Assembly (NCBI GenBank): GCA_009823395.1
Contig: CM020520.1
Span: 248,001-312,000 of the forward strand
Direction: 5' to 3'
Length of the DNA stretch: 64,000 nt
Source: Thamnaconus septentrionalis
Taxonomy: Eukaryota; Chordata; Actinopteri; Tetraodontiformes; Monacanthidae
This document shows positions 25,647-38,247 of this stretch, one piece after another (positions within the stretch are counted from its first letter, which is position 1; each line of letters opens with the position of its first letter). Made by a program: the position numbers and the translations under genes. The notes under the pieces were generated by a model. It searched no databases and was not told the origin of the DNA. It was given only the letters and a program-made list of their open reading frames with translations.

Positions 25647-27831
25647 GCTGTGTGAGGTGACTGGGTGGTGCTCTCTGCTGAGGCCACCCCACCTGATGCT
25701 GAGCAGCATCTTCAGCATCTCAAAATGACTCATCAGTCACTCTAGACGTCATGGCCGATGCGCCTGCTCCTCCTCTGGAAGCCCACTAGTGGCCCACTGG
25801 ACGCTGCAGTGCAGACAGCCTGGTCCCCAGACTCCTGTTTAGCCCCTGACGCTCTCAGCTCAGCTCCCATAGCAACACCACAACACTGTGTTGCCTGTGT
25901 GGAGCAAAGCAGCGACAGCAGCTGCAGTGGTTGGAGCAGAAGAGAACCTGAAAAACTGCACAAAAATGAAAGAGGCAGAGAGACTGGGTGGCCACAGCAG
26001 GCATCCTGACAGGTGAGGTGAGGGCAACACTCCATCGGAAGCCTTGGACAAACAGGCCTCGTGCAGAGAAGAACAAATGTGCAGCACACACCAGGGCTGC
26101 AGGAGAACGACTCTGCCGAGCTGCAGTCCACTCAGACTTGACTGGACCACCTGCTGGATCTCCTGGAGCCACCAGGCAGGTTCTACTGGAGCTGCTGGAG
26201 CTCCATGCAACAGAACCACACATGAAGACCCCCCCCCCCCAACCACCACCTCTGCACTAGAGAGTGGTGCGTTTCCTGCAGCAAACACTCCTGCTTGGCT
26301 TCATTTACTGTCTCCCCTCCTCTCCCCCCTCCTCCCTCCATCTGCAGCCAGATCTCCCTCCCAGCCTCCTCTCTCTCCCTCTCCTCTCTGGCCTCCCCAG
26401 CAGCCTCTCCCCCTCCTGCTTTGGTGGAGGCTGCAGCGCCTGGATGAAGCTGAAAATCCTCTCTGCCGCAGCGCAAAAAAACAACAAAAAGCAGAGCCTG
26501 TATTTTCTTGCTCACATTATTTCACAAGACGATAATCTGAGCATCGTAGAAGCAGATGAATAGTTTTCAGTGCATCTCCTCCACAGTGCATAACGGCGTG
26601 TGTGCATACAGTATATGTTGTTGACATGTACGAATGCCACTGGTGTCTTCCCTCAGCCAGGTGCTGGCCCCGCCCTCTCAAATAAAGCATCAGTTTCAGC
26701 AGCAGGAGGCTGGAAACACTGAGCTGAGCTGTTTTCTGGACAGCTACAGAGGTTTTGCTTCCTTGCTGGCTGCTTCTTACAGGCTGTCTGATGAACAGTC
26801 GCATTTCTTCGATTGATTCAATCCCACTGGCTAGGTAAGACGTGTTTGATTGGTCAGGCCATAACGGAAAAAGCAGTTCAAAGGAAAATAGCAGCTTGTC
26901 TGAGAACATGAGGGCAATGGTGAGAAGAGCCGACTCAGCTCATCATGGCCAGACCAGCTGATCTCTGAAAATGCCTCCTCTTATGTCTGGTCTCTTTTCA
27001 TCATAACTTTGCTTGACTTTTGTTTTTGTCTTTTTGCAGTTGGTGGAGGCCAAAAAATACTGCTGGTACTTTGAAGGCGGGTACCCCATCTACTTTATGT
27101 AAGTAGTGGTTCTCCATCCACTCTAAATTCTTGATTTGATTGTGAGGTGTAATGACTGGAAACAACCTCCAGGGGGGTCTGAGAGTGGCTGACGAGTGTT
27201 GTCGTTGCAGATGTCGCTCCTATGAGGACTGCTGTGGGACCCGCTGCTGCGTGAGAGCCCTGTCCATCCAGAGACTATGGTACTTCTGGTGAGTGCGTGT
27301 CCACCCGTCCACTGGGGGGCAGCACACAGGACGCGGCCTCTCAGACTCTGTCTCTGGTTCCCTCAGGGTGCTGCTGATGATGGGCGTTCTGTTCTGCTGC
27401 GGCGCCGGCTTCTTCATCCGCAGGAGGATGTACCCGTCGCCGCTGAGGGACGAGCCGGCCTTCAACGTCTCCTTCACCAGGCACCCCGTCAACTCTCCAG
27501 GTCTGGCCGGCTCAGGTTCTGACCCATCAGTCCATGCCTGTCACATCTCAACGCCTCTTCTTGAAGGGAAAAGCTGCCTATTGAACCAAAGTGCACTCAC
27601 TGTGTCCTCTCCCCTGCTTCCTCAGTGTCCCAGCAGCCGGGCAGTATGCAGGGCTTCGGGGTGAACGGGATGGCTGGCGCTGACCCGGTTCTGAACATGG
27701 CCCATCCGGTCTACCCGCCACAGCCCGGCTCCGCCCACAAGATGATGAGCCACTACCCGCCGCCTCCGTCCTACTGCAACCACCCGCCGCCGCCGTACGA
27801 ACAGGTGTTTCAGAACAGCGACAAGAAGTAA
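22036..27831 (+). CDS. vopp1: VOPP1 WW-domain-binding membrane protein (ECOP/GASP)
   Basis: Five coding exons are 22036-22086, 27040-27098, 27211-27288, 27367-27500 and 27626-27831, all with GT-AG introns and consistent phases. They give 175 residues, compared with 172 in human. A signal-like hydrophobic start (MRTLWAGLALMVALLVE) is followed by a luminal cysteine-rich part, EAKKYCWYFEGGYPIYFICR and YEDCCGTRCCVRALS. A single membrane segment of about 22 residues begins LWYFWVLLMMGVLFCC and leads into the basic IRRRMYP. The proline-rich cytosolic tail has PPPPSY and PPPPYEQ, the PPxY motif that binds WW domains. VOPP1 is a lysosomal/late endosomal vesicle protein linked to NF-kB signalling and to WWOX binding. 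The cysteine pattern and the CRSYEDCCG block are diagnostic. Confidence 0.96.
23501..23516 (+). promoter_or_regulatory. CTCF-like motif
   Basis: The sequence GCAGCAGGGGGCGCAC matches the core CTCF consensus CCASYAGRGGGCGC closely. It lies in vopp1 intron 1 in plus orientation. Confidence 0.45.
25526..25543 (-). promoter_or_regulatory. CTCF-like motif, minus orientation
   Basis: Read on the minus strand this is CCAGCCAGCAGGGGGCGTC, a near-perfect CTCF core. It lies in vopp1 intron 1, facing the motif at 23501. Confidence 0.45.
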
Positions 27832-27975
27832 CGGCAACACAACGGTGGAAAGTCAACACAAACTGAACAACAAATAAGAGAAAAGGGAGGCGAGGATCAG
27901 GAGGTTCTGTTGAAGGTGAAGAAGAGGAGAGCCTGCTGGCCAGTCTGTGGAGGAAGGGCCAAAATAAGCAGACTT

Positions 27976-28007
<32 letters not shown>

Positions 28008-29395
28008 TGCACAGGCAGCATCACTGTCTGCCGGCCTTCATTAGCACCCGGTGACCCGGCTCGCCTCGCTGTAGGAGCTTTGGGTCCACCCACTTTCCTC
28101 TGACTCCGCCCCCTTTCCCAGCACCAAATTGTGCGGACAAACCGCAGAGGCCCAGTGAACACTGGCACTCGTTGTGAAGCTCCTGAGCAGAACATCTGAA
28201 CGTCCGCACAGTGGACTTCCAGTTGTCCTTTTGGACCTTTTAAGCAGCACCAGTTGATTTCCAACACGACTCGGTTCCATCAGCACAAACCACTGGTCAC
28301 CTCCCAGGTCCACCTCAGTACAGGCTGGACAAGAAGAAGGAGAAGGAGAAGGAGAAGGAGAAGGAGAAGGAGCACTGCTCAGCTCAGGAGCTTCTGTTGT
28401 CATTCTTTCAGACAACACGTGCACACTTCTTCTCTTTATACACAATAATGACAAGAAATAGCTCCAAGAAACAAGGAGCTCTTGTTGCAGCGGTCTTGTG
28501 GCCTGAGACTGTGGTGACTTGGGATTGTGGGTGGAGCCGACAGATTCATCATCATTATAGCAGCAGCGGGTTAGTCAGCGACCAAAACTAATATTCAATA
28601 GAAAGTCAAGCAGCAGAATAAAGCCACCCACCATCAGAAACATTTTATCCAATCAAAAATGTCTACTATGGCTCTGGTCCTGCTGGACATCATGGGGTGG
28701 GGGTGGGGAGGAGGTGTCTTGGACAACCAGGTCAACCAGGCTCTGGCTTCACAGTGAAGCTGCTCCATCCAGGATCAACCAGCCAGCCGTGTGCTAGTGG
28801 CAGCCCCATAGTTCCAGGTGAGGGAAACTCGGATGCTCCATCATCCATCCTGCACTCTTGCAAACTGCTCACTGCCACCACTTATGCAGAATAATGAAAC
28901 ACATGAATAAATAATGGCCCGATTACAATGTTGCCAACATGTTCTCTGTCAGCTGCTTGTGTTTTGCTGCAGAGATGACAGACGTTTCCAAAAAGCTGTT
29001 GGTTTGATTTGCATTAGCTTTCAAATCCCCCCAGTCAACACTCTTGCTCTTTTCTTTTGTCAAAACATGTTCAAAATGAGCACAAGTTGCCACCGCGTGC
29101 ACACAGTGGCACGAGGACGTGCAGCCAAACTGATGGTACGAAATGCTTTGCTACTGTCGCTACTTCTAATACAGGATTTTGACTCAGTGTCTGTGTATAA
29201 AAGGTTTCCTGTGTTGACACTATTCTTAGAACCTTAGACAGTTCAAAAAAAGAAAAGAAAAATCCCTTTTATGACCTTGGACTGAAATGTACATTTGTCA
29301 GCGTTTCTTCTCAAAGATGGAAACTGGTTGAGAAGTGCTGTGTATAAACTCCCACTACAACACTCACTCAGTCTGGGCTCTTATTGAGGGACGCT

Positions 29396-29464
<69 letters not shown>

Positions 29465-29680
29465 TTTTTCACGGCATAACACAGGCAGGAGAGCAGGAAG
29501 GCATCAGTGTACATCAGTGTATTACAGTGGTTTACAGTGGTTTAATAACAGTGGTGTTCTTCAAGTGTTTTGACTCTCAGTCACCTCCACTCCTCATCAG
29601 CTTCAAGGCTTTGAACACCAGGCCATCAGACATCAGGAAATGTCGATAAAGTTCACTTCTAATAAAAACACGTGGAACAA
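27832..29680 (+). other. vopp1: vopp1 3'UTR region with alternative polyadenylation signals
   Basis: AATAAA hexamers on the plus strand occur at 28617-28622, 28906-28911 and 29661-29666, so the 3'UTR may end at any of these. The region includes (CA)n at 27977-28001, (GGAGAA)n at 28331-28372 and (CA)n at 29399-29461, about 31 units. No further coding sequence is evident. Confidence 0.5.
29399..29461. repeat. (CA)n microsatellite
   Basis: About 31 uninterrupted CA units, among the longest pure dinucleotide runs in the window. Confidence 0.97.
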
Positions 29681-30873
29681 ACTCACAGGTGAACTTGATG
29701 TTGAGCCTTCAAACTGGAAATGAATCACAAGTGAGAAGATGGAGTTCCTTTGATTCTTTTAATTTTACAACAATATCAAATCTGGTTCAGATGGTGGTGA
29801 AGCCAACAGCAGCCAGAAGAAATGCATGAGAAAAGTCACTGCTGCTGTTGGAGGAAGAAAAACACGCACAACCATATGACACATATTGACAGCAGTAAGG
29901 CTGAGAGCAAATCGGGTTGACACAGACCAGAACCTGCCACCATGTGTCTGCCGCTGCTGCGCTGCTGCTGCTGCAAGGTAAACAACATTCCACACACAAC
30001 TCACAACAAAACAAAAGCCATAAAGAAAAGAAGCATTCATGTGCTGTCGGGTCGACCCCCTACCCCACCCCCACCCCACCCCTACATGGCACCGCACAGC
30101 CTGGACTGCTGGAAGCTCAAACCTGGCAACCCAGCGCAGGGCTCTCAGCATCAGACCTGAAGTCAGTGGCTGACTGGTAAACTGTCTCTTCTCTCATTTA
30201 AAGGATGTCTGCCAAGGTTTTAGCCAACCTTGTATTTTCAACTAAAACACTTAAAAAAAAATGACAACACATCGACAGCCACACTCAAAAATATACTAAA
30301 GAATGTTGTGTACAATGTTGGCGGGGCTGATAATAACTGGGAAGGTGGAGAGAAGACCAGAGATCTTCTCTCCGGCGAGGATCTGAGTCACGGCGCTCGT
30401 GTTGCCTCATGTTGAAAGGCATGTGGTCGGTCACCACGACTCGTCTCCTCCGCTTCCACACAAATGACAACACAAAGAGGAGAGGCACAGAGACAGACAC
30501 AACATCCTACAATCAATATAGACACATCATCATAAAAAATAAAAAAGGGAGACAGGAAAGACATCGCGATGCAACTGGCAAGCTCAATAAGTCCATGAGA
30601 TGATGACACGATGACATCTTCACTCACTTTGAGACCAATGGGAGAGTGAAACACAGAGAGGGGGGGACACCACAGCAGGCCGCAAACACCAGGTTCACTC
30701 AGCATGCACACCCACACACACACACACACACACACTCTCTGCTACAGCCGAGGTGTGTATGAGACGAGGAGGCAGGAAGTGGCCGTCGTCCTCCTCCTCC
30801 TCCTCCTCTTCCTCACCAGCTGACGTGCAGCCACTCACTATATTCACCCTCTCTGTTCACTTCCAGCCTGACA

Positions 30874-30879
30874 TTTATT
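30874..30879 (-). terminator. lancl2: lancl2 polyadenylation signal
   Basis: TTTATT on the plus strand is AATAAA on the minus strand, about 110 nt past the lancl2 stop codon. It is the first canonical hexamer downstream and would give a short 3'UTR that does not overlap the vopp1 signals listed. Confidence 0.55.
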
Positions 30880-30959
30880 TTGAAAGGAACAAAAAAGCCA
30901 CAAATGCATCAGAGTCCGAGTGAAACTCTTTATGCAACATCCGTCCGTCTGTCAGTGTG

Positions 30960-30976
30960 AGCGCCCCCTGGCTGCG
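30960..30976 (-). promoter_or_regulatory. CTCF-like motif in lancl2 3'UTR
   Basis: On the minus strand this reads CCGCAGCCAGGGGGCGC, close to the CTCF core. It lies between the ends of the convergent vopp1 and lancl2 genes. Confidence 0.4.
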
Positions 30977-30988
30977 GTAGGAGGCAGG

Positions 30989-32778
30989 TCACAACTGGAA
31001 GGCAGGGAAGCAGGAGGCTTGAGGGTCGGCCATCTCCGACAGGTAGTAAATAGTCCCGGCCATACCTGGAGGAGGAGGAGGAGGAGGAGGAGGAGGAGGA
31101 AGAGGAGCAGGTGTGTTAGTGGCAGCTGGCTGCACCTTCCACCTTCCACCACCATCACACATCTTCACCACTTCTTCTCTTTCTTCTTCTCTTTGTTTAA
31201 TGCCTTACAAGCCTCAAGCGATGAGGAGCGAGTGAAGCCTTCACAGAAATGATTTGGCTTGATGTCAAATGAAAGTGGAAATGCAGGACAAAAGGAGGGC
31301 GAGAGCGACTCGGGTCAGATCAACTCTAACCAGCAAAGAAGCAGCGAGCAAACCCGACCACTTGCAGTTGAGTGGGTTGTCAGTGGTGAAGAGAGGCAGA
31401 CTGGCAGTAAAACAGGAAGCAGTCCCTCTTCAGAAGCTCCAGAAGCAGAAAACACATTTCAGGAGCACAAGTGCAGCAGCTGCTGATCCTCCACCGGCGG
31501 AAATGACAATTGCAGGCAGGTGATGTTTTAAAATGCGTCTGCTTTCAATCTGACAGCCGTCATTTATTGAGGCTCAGCGTCGTCCAGCAGGAGGAAGCTG
31601 CTTCCTTCTGATGACAACCCCAGAACTACCAAGTTGAATATTTAGCTCGCAGTGACAGTCAGGTGCTTCATCTACAGCAGAACACAACCAATAGCTCTAA
31701 TAGTGTGACACACTCTTCATTTCTATTTCAAAGTGTTTCCTTGTCATGGGCTGCAGCCTAACAGCTCCAGTCAGAGCTTCACCATGCGTTTCCCTGTCTG
31801 CACACTTTACTGGAGGCCTGCCTGTGCTGACTGTTACTAATGGCATTATGCAGATGCAGAGGATGTGGTTGTGCGTGTTGTGAAGAAGACCACGAGGAGG
31901 ACGCTTGTCTTTACCTTCAAAGAGGGAGTAGGGTCGGTCCGGGATGCGGCAGCCGTGGGTGCCGTAGGCCAAACACCACTCTGCAAACTGGAGCGGCGAC
32001 ATGAGAGGAGTGAGTTACACAAGCAGAGGCACACTGCACAACCTCCTTGACTGTGGGAAACCTTCATCTTCACTCAATAAATAACTAATGCAGAACATTC
32101 CAGATGTGTTGTGCACCATCTAAACTGTGGAGGTGACGCGTGGAGGGAGAGGCGGGGCTGCAGTGAAGCCTGGACGGCCTCCTGCTCTCACCTTGCAGGC
32201 ACGGTACAGGTACTTCTTCTCCTGGGTCAGCTGGTACAGCGACAGGAAGGCGTAGCCGTTGCCGGCGGTGCCGTGGCAGAGGCCGTAACCTTTCCTGAGC
32301 AGACCGCGCTGCCAGATGACCTCAGCGCAGTCGGCCGCCTCCTTCAGGTACTTCTCCTCCTTGAACACCTGCCAGAGGAGCAGCAAACCATGACGGTGAT
32401 CTGGTCACCTTGGAAAGATGTCAATCACAGGTTGACCTTTCAAACTGTTAAAGTTCTGCCATGAAACTGGGCTTTCAATCAAAACTATTCTTGTGTAGTA
32501 CCAGTTGTCCAATGAAGCTGCACCCCCCCGCCCCCCCGCTCATTTCTCTGATGTACCATCTCCCCCGGGTGAACGTCTACAAGTTGATCCTTTAAAGTGT
32601 CCGTGTCCCCACATGGCCAGACCTCATTAGCGGTGATAGACCTAGACGCTGACGGATGAGCCGCCACTGGTGGCACCCACACCCGGCCAAAACATCGTCT
32701 CATCACATGGGATTAAAAAGAAAAGACACCAACAGCCAGCCGTGCCAGATGCTTCAAAAGCAGCGCCGTGTCTTTGAG

Positions 32779-32816
<38 letters not shown>

Positions 32817-35800
32817 TGTCGGATTGAGGGATTGTCAGATGCAGTAATATCAGTTTTTCTTTGACACTCAAAAATAAAAAAGCCTTCCAGTCCACTGTTC
32901 TATTGATGAGGTCACCATGGCACAGTTCTGCTCCTCCTGACACCAAACCACTGAGTGAAAGTCTGCAGTCTGGTAGGTTATTATCTACAACCCTCAGGTA
33001 GGCTTGGACTGCTGCTGCTGCTGCTGCTTCTGAAAGTGCATCAAGACATTTCCACTCTCAACTTTTGCCATTCATCAAGTAAATTCTTCTCCATTATCGC
33101 TCACTGCAGATAACTGGTGAATTTGGATGCAGCCTCTTGAAAGTGAGCAGGCAGCCACTGCAGCTGCAGCTGCTGATATGAAAAAGAAATGAAACCGTTG
33201 TGCAGGGAAGTGAAAAAGCTCCTCCTGAGACACCAGATGGAGGATGTGCTGTGTGCAACGTTCAGGGCGAGCCGGTGATAAGCAATCACGTCTCCCATTG
33301 TGCTTTGTGTGTGTGTGTGTGTGTGTGTGCATGCGCTGCCAACCAGTCCCTGCATTAGTGAGGAATGCAGCTGCCAGAATAGCAGCACCATTAGCTGCCA
33401 AGCGACTCCCTAATGGGCCAAGAAGAGATGAACAGTACAAAGAGTGGCTCGCTGAGGTGTGTGTGTGCGAGCCATTTGTGTGTCCAGGCTGCAGTCGCAT
33501 CTCTGCGCCCATCGTCTCCGAACATCACAACACCTTGGGTTTTAGACAAATATACGCCAGGGCTCCAAAGTGTGTGTTGCAGTGCTGCATCATTCCACAG
33601 GGGGCAGTGTGAGTCGACGCTGACCTTGTGAGCCGTGATGAGCATGTGGACGACGCCGGGCGCTCCGTGGCACCAGTGGACCAGCCGGTCGCTCTCGTTG
33701 CTCAGCGACGAGGGGAAGTTTCCCGAGCGGAACTTCTTGTGTCGGACGTAGTCGATGCTGGGCCGCAGCAGCTCCGCCAGCACGTCGGCCTGGACCTTCG
33801 CTGAGGGCTGCAGAGGACAGAGCAGCAGCACACAGTCAGCCTCCACCATCCCCTTCACATTCTGCTCAAAATGTTTCCCAAACTTATCACATTTCTGCTG
33901 CTGTGTCTTCTACAGCATAGGTGTCAAACTCTGGCCCGCAGGCCACTTTTGGCCCACTGTGTATTTGAGTTTGATTCCACTGTTCTTCCACAGGGCTGCA
34001 CAGTATGTGTGTAGCCCTGTGGTCAAGCGGTCCAATAAACACACGGTCAATCTTGGTCATACGGGGAAAGTCACAGAAACAGCGTCAACTACTTGATATG
34101 ATCCCACTGGACACCAAGCCATATTCCTCGACGGAGGCTGCTGCATGCTGCTGGCTGTGTCACTAGGGCAAACACTCAACGACTTGATGATATTGTTGTC
34201 ATGACCTCACTTCCACTTTGCTCCTCCTCCCCTGGCTTTCAATGCAGCCCTTCGTGAGGGAGGAGGAGTCAAAGCAACCAACCCACAGCCGCAGTGGAGT
34301 CTCAGTGGAGCACAAACCTCAGGCAGGTCTGCTGTGAGTGATAACCCACACAGAGGAGACAAAGCACGAAGTGTTAGGGATTTTAATAAGGGTTTCACAG
34401 GCCAGAGGAGGCAGCGGCAGCGGCAGCAGCGGCAGCGGCAGCGGCAGTGGCGGCAGCAGCGGCGGCAGCAGCAGCGGCAGGCGACTGCTGCTGCTGCTGC
34501 TGCTGCCGCTGCTTCATTACACAGCTTCTGCAATTCAACACAGGCTCACGCTGTGATTGGCTTAAACCCCCAAAAGACAAATCATGTTTCTGTGTCTCTG
34601 AGGCTCCGCCCCCCCCTGCCCCCCCCTGCCCCCCCCAGCTTTTCATTAGGATTCATAAGCAACAGAACAATACATTCAGTGGGCTGAAGGAGTGTTTAGC
34701 TCAGCATCCTGCTGCTCGCCATGATGTGCGACTGCAGGCGCTCGCCAGCTCCTCCACTGGCTCCCTTCACTCCAGACATGACTACTGCTGGCAAGAGGCC
34801 CACTAATCCCAAGATGTGTCGCTCACAAGCAGACCCAGTGTAACCACCGGGAACATCCACACTGGTGCAGTCAATCTGATTCTGCATTTAGTCTCATTGA
34901 GGTTGGATGAAAAGCAGCGACTCAAAGATGCTTTTGATCCTTGATGTTTTCAGTCTTGGCAGAGAGAAGGCCTCCATCAGCAGTGTGACCATGACAAAGC
35001 AGAAGGCCTGAAGACCACAGTGGAAACATCAGTGATGGAAACACCTGCCACATCCCTGCACTTTTCACTGTGGGCTCAAAGTGTGAATGTGCAAACCCAC
35101 TTTTCTTTTTTTTTGTCCAGCTACAAAACATTGTTGCTATGGAAACTCCAATGGAAAATCCTGATGCATTTTCAGGTGCAAAATATACAAAGAGAATCTA
35201 AGAAGGACAGAAAACGGAACGAAAACAGAGGTCACGTGACCCCAGTGACCAATCAGCACAGCCTCACCTGCATCAGCATGCAGTAGATGCCGGCCATGCC
35301 GTGCGCTGCACCAATGTACTGCTTCTTGTGCCACTCGTACAGCAGGGGGCAGCGCTCCGTCTTCTTCTGCTCCGCTGACATGTTCTTCCCCGACTCCACG
35401 ATGGCCGTCACCACCTGCAGACCAGAAGAAGCCAGAGGTGAACCACTCTCACACTCCTTCTTCACTCCTTTTCCACCATCTCCACATGATTGACTTTAAA
35501 CACATGATGAAAGCAGAGGCTGGAACTCTGGAGGTTCTACTGGGACCAACCAGCAGGAGGCAGCGGTGAAGGAACAGAGGTTCCAGGAGGAGAGCATGGG
35601 ATGAACCAGCTTCCCTCTGTCAGCTCCATGTAATAAAGCTCCTGCACCAAAATCTGCTCAGTTCTTCAAAGATGAAACTTGCTGACTCCAGGCACAACAA
35701 ACGCACTTTGGTTGGCATTGAGCCACAGGCGCAGCGCCCGCTATTTATTTCCAGGCCATCAGTTATAAATGAGGCCCTTTGTCCATCTGTGTCACTGGCT

Positions 35801-38212
35801 TCCATGCACGGCTCTCTGTCTGATGGGCTCCAGCTCCCTTTATCTATTTCCATTGATTCAATGACCCTGCTTGATTCAGAGGGAATAAGACAAGAGTGAA
35901 ACTCACACCCCCCCCCATATCCATGTTTAGAACATGTCAATCTACAAGAGTGACAGTCCATATGAAAACCTTGAGGGAGGTTTCTTAGAGAGCTTGACGG
36001 TCAAATGGACACAAGAAGCGGGCCAATCAGATTCCTCTGCTGCTTCTCAAGCACAAGGTCTCTTATTGGTCAAGGAGACTCAAAGCCACGCTGGAGCAGA
36101 GACACACAAGGCACCCTTCACTGCAAAGACTTCAAACATTTGTAAAAGCAGGATGAGCTGAAACTCAAGTGCCGGTGCAGCAGCTCTGACCTCGGCGATG
36201 GTGCCCTCGTCCACCGTGTCGGCTCCGATCTCCTTGTTGACGTAGAGCAGAGCGTAGAGGAAGCCGGCCCGGCCGTACAGCAGCTCGTCGGGGACGTCGG
36301 AGTCGTGGCTGAGCGCCGCCCGCTGCAGCTGCAGCAGCCTGGACAGGCACTCCTGCATCTCTGACACCTTCTGGAGCCGGTGGTGGACCACCGCGCCCAC
36401 CGCCAGCGGGCCCGCGTCCCCGCACAGGAAGGTCACCCGCCGGCCGTTCAGAATCCTCATGGTCCTCTTCACGTAGTCGAGCGCCCTCTGCAGGTGGGAG
36501 GCCTCCTGGGACACCCGGTGCAGCTGCAGGTACAGCAAGGCGATGCCTGCAGTGAGGACACGGACGTGGACGGAGGCGGAGATGAGTTGAGGCGCCTGCG
36601 ACCGTGTGAGCTCCCATCACCGACACTCACCTGTCCAGCCAGTGTAGGTGGAGAAGTCGTGAGGGTCAGCCGTCTTCAGACCCTCCTCCATCTGCTGCAG
36701 CAGATCCTTGATCTTATTCTGGACTTTCTTCTGGAAAGCTGCGCTCACCTGAAGGAGAGGAGCAGGTCAGACAGAGTCACTTCTCTCACAAGAGCAGACA
36801 ACAGGGAAGTGAAGCTATCAGACCTTCACTCTGCAATTGTACGCTGTACATTTTTCTGAAATTTAGCACGACGTTGCTTTAATTATGTGGCAAATGATAA
36901 CAGACACAAGAAAGACAGGTACTTAAGTAAAAAAAAAACACATATTTTTATTCAACTCTGCTTTTGATAGGCTGGTTCATAAAAAAAAAGTAAATAAAGA
37001 TGTGGCTCGTCGAAGTCTTGCACGCGTCGCTGCTGTCTGGAGCCTAACCGCTCGGTAGAGGCGCTATTGCACACGTGCGACTCTCGGCAGAGCAATGAAG
37101 TGAGATGGCTCAACTCCACTGGACAAAACACACCTGGCCACAGTGGAATTCACTGTCGACTATTGTCATGATGGATTTTTGGCGACGAATCGTTGCAGCC
37201 CTACATCGCAGTGAGGGCGACAGTGCAATATTATACTGTATATATGAGAGACAGAAGGCCGCAGGAGAAAAGTGCCTTCTGCAGTTTGAAAAGTGTCACT
37301 GTCGCTCTCTTCAGCCAGTGCACAGTGCAGTGTGTGGGCTGGTGACATCACAGCTTGGCTGCAGTGGCCTCTGGGAAGAAGGTGTCAGAGCCGACGGTCA
37401 GATGGATGGAGGAGCAGACTGCTGATGTCATCAGCCTACCGCACTTGATCTGCAGTGGAAAGCTCACAGATCTCACAGGAAACAGTTCCAAGAGAGCAAA
37501 CTTGCAAAAACGCTGAAGCGCATGATGTTTGTGAGGCACTGTGGCAGCAGCAGCAGCTTGAAGCAGACCTCCAGCGTTCACACTCATCCAGGACTGGGCA
37601 GGTTAATGATGTGTTCTCCCTCTCAGCCTCAGGCTCTGCTTGGCCTTTACAGAGTGAGAAGCAGAGGTCAGCGCACACCTCCAGGCCCTTCTTGGTCTTG
37701 GATGTGCAGTTCATTCATTCTCTCGCCTATTGGGACTCATTCATATGCAACCTGCAGCATCAACTGCATGGCAGCAGCCAGGAATCGCCTCACGTTCCAC
37801 AGCGATGACGCCTAAACTAAAGGCAAAAAATATATATTAATAAAAAGAACCTGTGTGTGCAGCTTTCTGCTGCTCTGCTTGAAATCAGTTCCTTATCAGC
37901 CAGAGACCAAAGCCATGGCCGCAGGCTGCAGACACAAACTGCCTTCTGTCCTCAGTGGATTAAAGCCGAGCTGGTGTCGCTGCTCCGAGTCGCTCTCACA
38001 TGGAGCAGCTGACGGAGGAGAAGAGCCAGCAGAGAGCAGGAGGCGGAGTGACAACAGCTTAGAATAGTGATGGATGGATGAGGCCTGCTGTGATTCAGCA
38101 GCGCGCAGTACAAGGAGACTTCAAGTCGTCCAGTAACAATCATCTGCCAGCGCTGGCCAAATGATGACACACAACTCCAACTCATCTCATCACCTCCTCC
38201 ACCACCACATCA

Positions 38213-38247
<35 letters not shown>

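Larger units (their letters stand above)
22087..27039 (+). other. vopp1: vopp1 intron 1
   Basis: This large first intron runs from donor GTGAGC to acceptor tttttgcag. A (TG)n run lies at 22137-22203, only about 50 bp after the donor, another (CA)n at 23958-23994 and a (CAG)n at 25615-25644. Two CTCF-like motifs are listed separately. No nested gene was recognised. Confidence 0.85.
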
